Source: a virus
DNA length: 35,957 bases
Virus record (IMG/VR): IMGVR_UViG_3300035698_009603
Location: 1-35,957 of that record
Direction: 5' to 3' (one strand)
In this document: positions 1 to 6,004 of the stretch, one piece after another
Numbering within the stretch: the first letter of the stretch is position 1
Layout: every line of letters starts with the position of its first letter
The notes under the pieces: model-generated
Told to the model about the DNA's origin: nothing
Databases searched by the model: none
What the model saw: the letters and a program-made list of their open reading frames with translations, nothing else
Position numbers and translations under genes: made by a program

Positions 1-246
1 AGTTACTGTAGCCTGAGTTCCTGTAGCCTGAGTTACTGAAGCCTGAGTTCCAGTCGCCTGAGTTACTGTAGCCTGAGTTCCTGTCGCCTGAGTTCCAGTC
101 GCCTGAGTTACTGTCGCCTGAGTTCCAGTCGCCTGAGTTACTGTCGCTTGAGTTCCTGTAGCCTGAGTTCCAGTAGCCTGAGTTACTGTCGCCTGAGTTC
201 CTGTCGCCTGAGTTCCTGTCGCCTGAGTTACTGTAGCCTGAGTTAC
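1..246 (-). repeat. 15-bp tandem repeat, about 16.4 units, coding NSG[YD][SRW] pentads
   Basis: On the plus strand units such as AGTTACTGTAGCCTG repeat head to tail without spacers. Sixteen full units are present, and position 1 begins at a unit boundary. In the gene's frame on the minus strand the codons for N, S and G are nearly fixed, and almost all differences fall in codon 4 (TAC or GAC) and codon 5 (AGT, AGG or TGG). The variation therefore changes residues at two set positions of each pentad. The array is cut by the window edge, so its full length is unknown. Confidence 0.95.
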
Positions 247-550
247 CCCATCCAGCGTTAGTCCCCATTTCTTTTTTTAACTCTGTCTTAGTAAGTTTTC
301 TTATTATCTTGATTTTAGAGCACACAGACTTATCATTACCGTGCAAGAGTTTACCAGACGCCTCAACCTCACATGTTACAGTTTTATCTAAGTCAAAGGT
401 ATAGTATTTAAATAAATCTGTCTTGTGTTTATGGAAGTGAAAACCACTAGAACACAGCTCTATTCCTCCTTTATGGGTGTACGTTTCCCCAATTTTAAAT
501 TTAAACTCATTACAACTCATGTCTTTATTAAAATTCTTATATCCCTTCAT
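1..550 (-). CDS. DUF7666-type phage protein with NSG[YD]x repeats, 3' end cut by window edge
   Basis: Reading leftward from an ATG at 548-550, an open frame of 183 codons runs off the left edge. It begins MKGYKNFNKDMSCNEFKFK and contains SGFHFHKHKTDLFKYY, which I recognise as the N-terminal domain of phage proteins now labelled DUF7666. About residues 1-95 form this domain. The sequence then passes through TNAGWGN into pentads of the type N-S-G-[Y/D]-[S/R/W] up to the edge. AGAGGT lies about 8 bases before the ATG, and the ATG overlaps the stop of the upstream gene (TAATG). Family members in other phages carry similar NSG-type tails, but their function is unknown to me. Recognition is from memory; the frame and repeats are seen directly. 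Confidence 0.85.
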   Translation of the reverse strand, partial: MKGYKNFNKDMSCNEFKFKIGETYTHKGGIELCSSGFHFHKHKTDLFKYYTFDLDKTVTCEVEASGKLLHGNDKSVCSKIKIIRKLTKTELKKEMGTNAGWGNSGYSNSGDRNSGDRNSGDSNSGYWNSGYRNSSDSNSGDWNSGDSNSGDWNSGDRNSGYSNSGDWNSGFSNSGYRNSGYSN

Positions 551-729
551 TAGTACCTCTCACAGTATATTCTATTAAACTTACACACGAATTCAACCTG
601 TTTGCATTCTATAAACTCTTTTTTACACCTTGCTTTAATGTCAGTCAAGTAAATAAAGGTGAAAACCGCACCTAATGCACATAATCCAATAACTACAAGT
701 AGTGTCTTATCTAACCTATCATACTTCAT
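550..729 (-). CDS. small single-helix membrane protein
   Basis: An open frame of 59 residues begins MKYDRLDKTLLVVIGL and ends in NRIYCERY. A hydrophobic stretch at about residues 9-31 looks like one transmembrane helix. A Cys-rich, Lys-rich tail follows, with Cys at about 37, 43, 50 and 57. Its ATG overlaps the stop of the upstream gene (ATGA), GGGAG precedes it by about 4 bases, and its TAA overlaps the ATG of the DUF7666 gene. These overlaps on both sides support a real gene in a leftward operon. No family recognised. Confidence 0.7.
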   Translation of the reverse strand: MKYDRLDKTLLVVIGLCALGAVFTFIYLTDIKARCKKEFIECKQVEFVCKFNRIYCERY

Positions 730-944
730 AGCTCTCCCTCATCTTTAGCATTGTCATACTCCCTATCTGTGAAGTCATACTTACCTTCTGGCTCTTCTGG
801 CACCTCATCGCACTCGTTAATCTCATATTCCCTATAATATGTTAAGAGCTTGTTAACTGTATCACTCAACTTATCATCACTCTTAGTCTGCTGTTTAAGA
901 AAGCGCCAGTTATCATTACTTATATATAACCTAAGCTGTTTCAT
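726..944 (-). CDS. small acidic-tailed protein, possible ribbon-helix-helix
   Basis: This 72-residue product begins with a short strand-like segment, KQLRLYIS, followed by two predicted helices covering about residues 10-40. That pattern resembles ribbon-helix-helix DNA-binding folds. The C-terminal half is rich in Asp and Glu. The ATG at 942-944 overlaps the stop of a seven-codon reading frame that has a strong ribosome-binding site, while the gene itself has none of good quality, so it is probably translated by coupling. A regulator or antirestriction-like role is only a guess. Confidence 0.7.
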   Translation of the reverse strand: MKQLRLYISNDNWRFLKQQTKSDDKLSDTVNKLLTYYREYEINECDEVPEEPEGKYDFTDREYDNAKDEGEL

Positions 945-964
945 AAGCCACCACTTTCTTTCAT
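941..964 (-). CDS. seven-codon leader peptide for translational coupling
   Basis: ATG at 962-964 follows AGGAG by about six bases and reads MKESGGL, then stops at a TGA that overlaps the next gene's ATG (ATGA). The next gene lacks a good Shine-Dalgarno of its own. I read this as a loading site that delivers ribosomes to the 72-residue gene. The peptide may have no function of its own, or the arrangement may be chance. Confidence 0.4.
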   Translation of the reverse strand: MKESGGL

Positions 965-974
965 ACTATCTCCT

Positions 975-1037
975 TTAATTAGTCAACCATACGATTATAA
1001 AGTAACTTATTAATATACTTAATATCATTGTAAACAT
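975..1037 (-). CDS. 20-residue hydrophobic peptide
   Basis: GGAGG sits about five bases before ATG at 1035-1037. The product is nearly all hydrophobic (MFTMILSILISYFIIVW) and would span a membrane once. It overlaps the upstream 32-residue frame by 13 bases. The good ribosome-binding site and the operon context support translation, but a product this short cannot be proved from sequence. Confidence 0.4.
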   Translation of the reverse strand: MFTMILSILISYFIIVWLTN

Positions 1038-1123
1038 AGAACCTCCAGGTATAGGGAAAGGCAAGCGTATGATAAAAACACGTGACTTGCCAACACTACA
1101 CATATTATTAATAGATCTTTCAT
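1025..1123 (-). CDS. 32-residue hydrophobic peptide
   Basis: The frame starts MKDLLIICVVLASHVFLSY. It begins one base after the stop of the 49-residue gene, with GAGAGGTG about six bases upstream. About residues 4-27 are hydrophobic and could be a membrane helix or an uncleaved signal. No homolog recognised. Confidence 0.5.
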   Translation of the reverse strand: MKDLLIICVVLASHVFLSYACLSLYLEVLCLQ

Positions 1124-1124
1124 T

Positions 1125-1274
1125 TTACACCTCTCTTCTCTTTGCTTGTTCTAATGTCTCGCACTGTGTTAGATCGTACTTTATCCAATAGTTATATAAT
1201 GCTGTGAAGTATGCCTCTCCGTGATGTCTGTTCAGCATCCTATAGATAGCCTTGATAACCTGAGTTCTTTTCAT
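1125..1274 (-). CDS. small hypothetical protein, 49 aa
   Basis: The frame begins MKRTQVIKAIYRMLNRHHGE and ends AKRREV. A near-ideal GAGGAGGT lies about six bases before the ATG. The product is basic, soluble and probably helical, with an aromatic middle (AYFTALYNYWIKYD). It is the first clearly supported gene of the leftward small-gene operon. No family recognised. Confidence 0.65.
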   Translation of the reverse strand: MKRTQVIKAIYRMLNRHHGEAYFTALYNYWIKYDLTQCETLEQAKRREV

Positions 1275-1309
1275 TGGACCTCCTCAAGTCATTACAACAA
1301 AGGTTTAGG

Positions 1310-1426
1310 TTAAGATAACCTACACCATTGCATTATACATGCCACATTATAAGGCATTGAGATTACACCCATTGCACAACAATGAGGCAGTGAAAACCTG
1401 TCTAAAATACCAACACTCATACCCAT
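1310..1426 (-). CDS. possible 38-aa peptide
   Basis: ATG at 1424-1426 is preceded by GGGAG about four bases upstream, and the frame stays open for 38 codons. Composition is unremarkable, with four Cys and several Met. It lies about 35 bases before the 49-residue gene in the same direction. Only the ribosome-binding site and position support it. Confidence 0.3.
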   Translation of the reverse strand: MGMSVGILDRFSLPHCCAMGVISMPYNVACIMQWCRLS

Positions 1427-1448
1427 ATTGCTCCCAACCTATTAGATA

Positions 1449-1461
1449 GTTTACAGTAAAC
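1449..1461. promoter_or_regulatory. perfect 13-bp palindrome, possible operator
   Basis: The sequence GTTTACAGTAAAC is a perfect inverted repeat around a single central base. It lies just upstream of the first candidate start of the leftward small-gene operon, where a repressor or activator could bind. No known consensus recognised. Confidence 0.35.
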
Positions 1462-1510
1462 CATGACCTGAATAGGCCTTGTAATTGGGTCACTTGCGAC
1501 ACGTGTCTCG

Positions 1511-1709
1511 TTGTGTGAAAATCGTAGGACGTTGTGAAAACCGTCTCTCATGGTCCAAGAATATCAAGTTGAAATTGTTTTTCGAGAAAAGTCTAAATTG
1601 GGAGGGGGGTAAGAATTTCGACTTTTATTTCTTTGGGGGAGTTAAATAAGAATATGTTCTATTAATTTTACTTTTGAAATTTGAATTCCTTAGGACGTTG
1701 TGAAAACCG
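1511..1709. repeat. interspersed GTGAAAACCG repeats
   Basis: A 19-bp word, TAGGACGTTGTGAAAACCG, occurs exactly at 1525-1543 and 1691-1709. A diverged copy (TTGTGTGAAAATCG) precedes the first at 1511-1524. Related GTGAAAACC words occur near 1390, at about 659-668 and at about 427-435 in the neighbouring operon. All have the same orientation. The spacing is uneven, so these may be protein-binding sites or origin iterons rather than a tandem array. Confidence 0.6.
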
Positions 1710-2220
1710 CACGTCTTGCCCTGTCCCCTGCTCTCCTTAATCAGCTATAATAGTATAGTCTCTTGTTGACCATAGTAACGCATCATGATATACTCTTAGC
1801 ATATCTCTTTTGTAATACAATAAAACCAATAAATAATCCGCTCCTAGAGCCACTTATACTGGGTAGTCATGACTAGTCACCTGCCTATGCGCCTATATGC
1901 CACCGTACCTAAGCACATTAGCATGCTCTGTAAGCCTATATAAAGGTCTAAAAGGTCAATGATAGTGTGTAGTTAGACTTCATACCCTATTACAGTACAT
2001 TAACATACAATACAATATATGTATAGTCATATCATATACTTAGGCTAAGCCATTACCCCCATTAACAATGTGTGTCATGTATTATAGTTGTATACCGGAC
2101 AATAACACACGGGATAAAAATAGAGAAAGACCTTAATTGAGTAGTTTTAGGCGTTTTCCACTAATTACAATGGGTTGCAAGCACTTAATAGCCAAAAATA
2201 CGGGAAAACACTTTGAGCGT

Positions 2221-2240
2221 ATCCGGCAACATCCGGCAAC
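2221..2240. repeat. two tandem copies of ATCCGGCAAC
   Basis: An exact 10-bp word repeats head to tail immediately beyond the 3' end of the 2245-2433 gene. Its role is unknown; it could be a binding site near the end of that transcript. Confidence 0.5.
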
Positions 2241-2244
2241 TTTC

Positions 2245-2433
2245 TTAAGAATTTATCAGTTCATTAAGGGACTGGATGTCATTCTCACCATACATATCCT
2301 TGTAGTCCTCGTACATATCCTTGTAGTCCTCCCACGCTTCTGCCAAATTCCCTTCACACTTTAGAAGGGTCTCTCTTTCCTTCTCAGTTTCACATACACT
2401 CATAAGGCTAGAGAAGAAGTCTTCAAAGTTCAT
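2245..2433 (-). CDS. small acidic protein, 62 aa
   Basis: The product MNFEDFFSSLMSVCETEKER is helical and strongly acidic. It contains a duplicated heptad, EDYKDMY, encoded by a 21-bp tandem repeat at about 2291-2331. The ATG overlaps the stop of the dehydrogenase-like gene (ATGA), so the two are translationally coupled. A plus-strand frame over the same bases lacks a ribosome-binding site and is a shadow. No family recognised. Confidence 0.65.
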   Translation of the reverse strand: MNFEDFFSSLMSVCETEKERETLLKCEGNLAEAWEDYKDMYEDYKDMYGENDIQSLNELINS

Positions 2434-3152
2434 AGCACTGCACTCATTTCCAGCGGTCTATAATGGTGGTTTTTAAGCACTGCAGCTTTCAGAGTTTCAG
2501 GGCTATATCTGTGTGTAAAGGCAACTGCATCTTTAGGAAAGCAAGCTCCCCCAAAACCCCTTTCTCCGTCCGAGCCAATCTTAGTATATTGTTCCCCAAC
2601 GTTATCATTAATCGCCAAGAGTCCACCTAGCATTTCCCTATAATTAACCCTTTCCCGACCACATATATCAAATATCTCATTAAAGAACGTTACTTTCAAA
2701 GCCCCAAAACAGTTATGCACATGTTTAATCATACACGCTGTGTCAATATCCGTAGTCCTAACCTCATCATAAGGCATTCCTTCAAAGATCCTTCTATATG
2801 TCTTAGCCTGTTTTATGTCCTGAACTCCTATAATGTGTTTATCGGCCTTAAAATAAGGCTCATGCTGATTTAAGAACTCAGGTGATACCATAACATTCAT
2901 TTCAGGTAATGTTGTACCAGGTAGGATTGTGGACTTAATTATAACAAGGCTGGTTTTTGACACTTCTTCAAGTCTTTCATATAAGATGGAAAGGTCTTGT
3001 CTCCCACCTTTAGTAGGCGTAGGCACACAAACAAAGTAAGCCTCACACAACTCCAGCTTATCCCCAACATCATATATATGAACCTCATGCTCAGGTAATG
3101 AATTATGAACTGAACGTCCAACTACCCCATATCCAATTATACCTATAATCAT
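2430..3152 (-). CDS. UDP-glucose/GDP-mannose dehydrogenase family protein, short form
   Basis: Members oxidise nucleotide sugars to uronic acids in two NAD-dependent steps. The 240-residue product has the Rossmann motif GYGVVG at 7-12, PTPT at 45-48, KSTILPGTT at 73-81, SPEFLNQ at 90-96, the Lys and Asn of KHVHN at about 143-147, and GGACFPKD at 201-208 with the catalytic Cys at 204. Typical enzymes have 390-450 residues, so the C-terminal UDP-sugar-binding domain is missing. The protein may bind a host partner, act on another substrate or be degenerate. GGGGGGAG precedes the ATG by about four bases. It is the first gene after the promoter at 3193-3221. Confidence 0.85.
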   Translation of the reverse strand: MIIGIIGYGVVGRSVHNSLPEHEVHIYDVGDKLELCEAYFVCVPTPTKGGRQDLSILYERLEEVSKTSLVIIKSTILPGTTLPEMNVMVSPEFLNQHEPYFKADKHIIGVQDIKQAKTYRRIFEGMPYDEVRTTDIDTACMIKHVHNCFGALKVTFFNEIFDICGRERVNYREMLGGLLAINDNVGEQYTKIGSDGERGFGGACFPKDAVAFTHRYSPETLKAAVLKNHHYRPLEMSAVL

Positions 3153-3192
3153 AACTCCCCCCTGGACTTTCTTAACTTTATATGATATTAAT

Positions 3193-3221
3193 ATACTATG
3201 AGAAAAGATCTAGCGTGTCAA
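3193..3221 (-). promoter_or_regulatory. sigma70-type promoter for the dehydrogenase operon
   Basis: Read leftward, TTGACA (3221-3216) is followed after 17 bases by TAGTAT (3198-3193). Initiation would fall near 3186, about 34 bases before the dehydrogenase ATG. The -35 box lies inside the start of the opposing terminase small-subunit gene, so the two transcription units overlap head to head. Confidence 0.65.
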
Positions 3222-3497
3222 GACAATTCTATAACCATATTCTTGGAAAAGCATGGGCTTACAGAAGACTACATTGCAGGTAAGTTAAAAGAACTCATGG
3301 ACTGGGAGTCTGTAAAGCTCGATAAGAACGGTGAAGTACATACCTTTACAGATGGCCCGCTGCGTCTTAAGGCTATAGAGTTATGGCTTAAAATGAAGGC
3401 ACCTAAAACACCAAATCAACACTTGCACGTTAATAACTTGGGGGACGCTAAATTAAATGAACTCCTCAGAAAAAGTAAGAAAAAAAGCACTAAGTGA
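3198..3497 (+). CDS. terS: probable terminase small subunit
   Basis: TerS recognises phage DNA and delivers it to the packaging motor. This 99-residue helical protein lies immediately before terL and overlaps it by 41 bases. Features include LTEDYIAGKLKELMD near the N terminus, LRLKAIELWLKM in the middle and a basic tail, LLRKSKKKSTK. The pattern resembles short terminase small subunits of other tailed phages, in which a predicted helical region precedes an LRLKA-type helix. The assignment rests on position and pattern rather than a conserved motif. No ribosome-binding site precedes the ATG at 3198; an internal Met at 3300 is possible but has no better site. Confidence 0.6.
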   Translation: MRKDLACQDNSITIFLEKHGLTEDYIAGKLKELMDWESVKLDKNGEVHTFTDGPLRLKAIELWLKMKAPKTPNQHLHVNNLGDAKLNELLRKSKKKSTK

Positions 3498-5931
3498 CCT
3501 GTACTTCTTTTGTAAGGAAATCCTAGGCTACAACCTTATGATGCCTAAGCCTCATAGGGAAGTTTGCAACGTAGCTCAAGACAAAACTAAAGAGAAGAAA
3601 CTCTTCCTCCTACCTCGTGGTAGTTTTAAATCAACCATATTAACAATCAGTTACCCACTATGGAGGTTAATGCAAGACCCTAACCTTAGAGTCTTAATAA
3701 GCTCAGAAACCTTCACACAATCTAAATCCTTCTTAAAAGCAATCGCAGCTCACATCCAAGAGAACAAAGTCTTTAAAGGTATTTTCGGAGATCAGAAACC
3801 TAGTGATGCGGTGTGGCGACAAGAAGAGATAACAGTTGCAGGTAGGGAAAAGGTAGCTAGAGAAGCCTCAATCTCAGTAAGTGGTGTGGGACAAACTAGA
3901 GTCGGATTTCACTATGATCTCATAATCTTAGATGATGTTGTGTCTAATAGAAACATCAACACCCCAGAACAAGCCCTTAAGTTAATTGAACACTACAAGC
4001 TCCTCCTTTCAATCTTAGAGCCCGGTGGTGAGCTTATAATAGTCGGCTGTTTAGCTGGCGAATCCATGGTTTTAATGGGGGATTGTACTTATAAGAAAAT
4101 AAAGGATATTAAAGTTGGTGACTTTGTTTGGTCTTTAGATAAAAAGTTGGGCCTTCAAAAGAAAAAAGTTTTAAATGTTATTCCCCAAGGCAAGGCGGCA
4201 ACAGTTGAAGTTAGGTCAAATAGTTCTAAAATGACCTGTACGCCAAACCACCCTTTTTTAAAAATAGAAGGGACGCAGTTTGACTGGGAAACAAAGTGGG
4301 TTAAAGCAGAAGACCTTAAAAGCGGTGACGTTGTCGTTGCATCAAAATCAATCAACAGGGAATACAGAAAAAAAGTATTTGGAAAACACATAACAAATGA
4401 AATGGCTTGGCTTCTTGGTTTTATAGTTGGTGATGGTTGGTTTGCTAAAAACGACAAGTCTTATTACATATCAATTGCTAAATCAGCTTACCCTATACTT
4501 AATGATAAGATAAAAAGCTTATTAAAGAAATACTTCGGAACCCCATATGAATCGAAAAATGGTTATTATAGGGTTACAACTAAAAAAGCAAAGGAGTTCT
4601 TTGACCTTGATTTCAAACAAGGAGCTAAAAACAAAGACATTCCTCAGTGGATTTTTAAATGCAGAACGCACATAAAAAGAGCCTTTTTGGAGGGCCTTGT
4701 CGAGGCTGATGGTAGTAAAGACAAAGTTGGGTTTGCCTATAGCCTAGAGCTTTCTAGCGAAAAATTAATTCATGATGTTACGCTTTTAGCCAAAACCTGT
4801 TCTGTTAGAACTACAAATATAACATCTAGAACACGAACCTTGCAACCACCAAACAGTCCAAAACCAGTAATTTCAACATCTTGGAGCGTTAGATTATGTT
4901 TTGAACACCCATCTAAAATAACAAATAAGTGTAAGTTTAAATATTTCCCTCAAGATGGCGTAAGAATGGATATTATCCAGTCTGTTAAGAAAGACGAAAC
5001 ACAAGAGGTTTATGATCTAACAATTGAAGATAATGAAAATTTCATTGCTAATGGCTTTGCAGTGCATAATACGCGTTATTCATTCGCTGATCTATACGGT
5101 TATCTCTTAGAAGAGGCAATGAACGTCTTTATCGTGCATAAAAGAGGAGCAATTCACCCTGACGGTACCCTCTATTTCCCTTCCCGTTTAACTAGGGAGT
5201 TCTTAAAAACGCAAAAGAAGGGTCAGGGAGCGCACCATTTTGCCAATCAGTACATGAACGAACCCGTAGATCAGGATTCTGCTATATTTAGGAAAGACTG
5301 GCTGCGTTTCTACGATAAAGCACCTGAAAACATCCGTAAATTCATCTTAATAGACCCTGCATCAACAAATGAGAAGTATTCTGACTTTACAGGGATAATA
5401 GTATGCGGAATTACTCATGAAAACGACATATTCGTACTTGAAGCGATAAATAACAAGTCAACTATCGGAGATATGGTAAATTTAATATTTGAGAAGGTCG
5501 GGGAGCATGAAATTCACCTTGGTGGGACCGTAGGGCTTGAAGTTAACGCAAATCAGCAAACATATCAGTATATATTCGCAGAAGAGATGAAAAAGCGTAA
5601 TTTCTACTTCCCAATAACGGAATTAAAGCCAAATAGCACTAGAACTAAGACAATGCGCATTAAAGCACTACAACCTTACTTTGAGAACGAAAAGATCTGG
5701 TATAAGAAGGATATGACCGAATTAATCCATCAAACTACAATGTACCCCAGAACTCGTCATGATGATCTAATTGACTCCCTAGCTAACGTATTGCAAGTAA
5801 TGATCCCAGCCAATGAAATAATTGAAGATAAATGGAAAGATTCTAAACTGTCACCAAACGAAGTTGAAGTATGGAAGAATAAAGAAGAATTAGGTAAGAG
5901 GGTAGTTAAAAGAACCAAATATAGGTGGTAG
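3457..5931 (+). CDS. terL: terminase large subunit interrupted by an intein
   Basis: TerL is the ATP-driven DNA packaging motor with a nuclease for genome cutting. The 824-residue precursor has Walker A LPRGSFKST at 52-60 and Walker B LIILDD at 155-160. A 341-residue intein begins at Cys198, and removing it leaves 483 residues, a usual TerL length. The C-extein resumes TRYSFADLYGYLL, the coupling-motif region. The RuvC-like nuclease follows, with LIDPAS (first Asp), GLEVNAN and the late RHDDLIDSLAN. It overlaps terS. The stop overlaps the -35 of a downstream promoter. The family assignment is secure; the type of packaging (headful or other) cannot be read here. Confidence 0.95.
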   Translation: MNSSEKVRKKALSDLYFFCKEILGYNLMMPKPHREVCNVAQDKTKEKKLFLLPRGSFKSTILTISYPLWRLMQDPNLRVLISSETFTQSKSFLKAIAAHIQENKVFKGIFGDQKPSDAVWRQEEITVAGREKVAREASISVSGVGQTRVGFHYDLIILDDVVSNRNINTPEQALKLIEHYKLLLSILEPGGELIIVGCLAGESMVLMGDCTYKKIKDIKVGDFVWSLDKKLGLQKKKVLNVIPQGKAATVEVRSNSSKMTCTPNHPFLKIEGTQFDWETKWVKAEDLKSGDVVVASKSINREYRKKVFGKHITNEMAWLLGFIVGDGWFAKNDKSYYISIAKSAYPILNDKIKSLLKKYFGTPYESKNGYYRVTTKKAKEFFDLDFKQGAKNKDIPQWIFKCRTHIKRAFLEGLVEADGSKDKVGFAYSLELSSEKLIHDVTLLAKTCSVRTTNITSRTRTLQPPNSPKPVISTSWSVRLCFEHPSKITNKCKFKYFPQDGVRMDIIQSVKKDETQEVYDLTIEDNENFIANGFAVHNTRYSFADLYGYLLEEAMNVFIVHKRGAIHPDGTLYFPSRLTREFLKTQKKGQGAHHFANQYMNEPVDQDSAIFRKDWLRFYDKAPENIRKFILIDPASTNEKYSDFTGIIVCGITHENDIFVLEAINNKSTIGDMVNLIFEKVGEHEIHLGGTVGLEVNANQQTYQYIFAEEMKKRNFYFPITELKPNSTRTKTMRIKALQPYFENEKIWYKKDMTELIHQTTMYPRTRHDDLIDSLANVLQVMIPANEIIEDKWKDSKLSPNEVEVWKNKEELGKRVVKRTKYRW
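4048..5070 (+). other. in-frame intein with LAGLIDADG homing endonuclease
   Basis: The 341-residue insert starts CLAGESMVLMGD (block A with Cys1). It has TCTPNHPF (block B with the T-x-x-H motif), two endonuclease motifs, LLGFIVGDG and FLEGLVEADG, both keeping their Asp, and ends EVYDLTIEDNENFIANGF followed by AVHN (blocks F and G, His-Asn). The first C-extein residue is Thr. Splicing would rejoin ...LIIVG with TRYSF at the ATPase coupling motif, a site where loss of splicing would be lethal. All splice residues and both endonuclease Asp are present, so splicing and homing both look active. Base use looks somewhat more AT-biased than the exteins, consistent with acquisition. Confidence 0.93.
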
Positions 5932-5957
5932 ACAAAAAGCCATAAAAGAGATATAAT
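5929..5957 (+). promoter_or_regulatory. sigma70-type promoter downstream of terL
   Basis: TAGACA at 5929-5934 and a perfect TATAAT at 5952-5957 are 17 bases apart. The -35 overlaps the terL stop codon. Initiation near 5964 would leave a leader of about 40 bases before the ATG at 6005, which helps choose that start over the upstream GTG at 5972. Confidence 0.65.
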
Positions 5958-6004
5958 AACCGAAATGACTGGTGTCTAGAACACTTGCAATTTACAGGTG
6001 TTTA

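Larger units (their letters stand above)
1427..2244. other. noncoding region between two leftward operons
   Basis: About 820 bases hold no supported gene, tRNA or obvious terminator on either strand. What can be seen: direct repeats around GTGAAAACCG at 1511-1709, a perfect 13-bp palindrome at 1449-1461, a tandem 10-bp repeat at 2221-2240, and a very AT-rich stretch from about 1600 to 1690. TATAAT-like words occur but I found no convincing paired -35 element. The content fits a regulatory region or replication origin, without proof of either. Confidence 0.6.

Noticed and set aside
1-246. CRISPR array
   Set aside because: Units of 15 bp follow each other without spacers and keep a reading frame; this is a coding tandem repeat. 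The same holds for 35864-35957.
1750-1820. 21-codon minus-strand frame beginning MLRVYHDALLW
   Set aside because: The ribosome-binding match is weak and too close to the ATG, and nothing else supports it.
1427-2244. tRNA gene in the noncoding stretch
   Set aside because: No T-loop consensus or cloverleaf could be found on either strand.
2137-2364. Plus-strand frame of 75 codons
   Set aside because: It lies antisense to the coupled 62-residue gene, starts at TTG without a ribosome-binding site, and its hydrophobic repeat is a shadow of the minus-strand EDYKDMY repeat.
3183-3199. Shared TGATATTAATA word near 3183 and 10681 as a phage RNA-polymerase promoter
   Set aside because: No polymerase gene is visible and only two loosely similar copies exist. 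Each is better explained as part of a sigma70-type promoter region.
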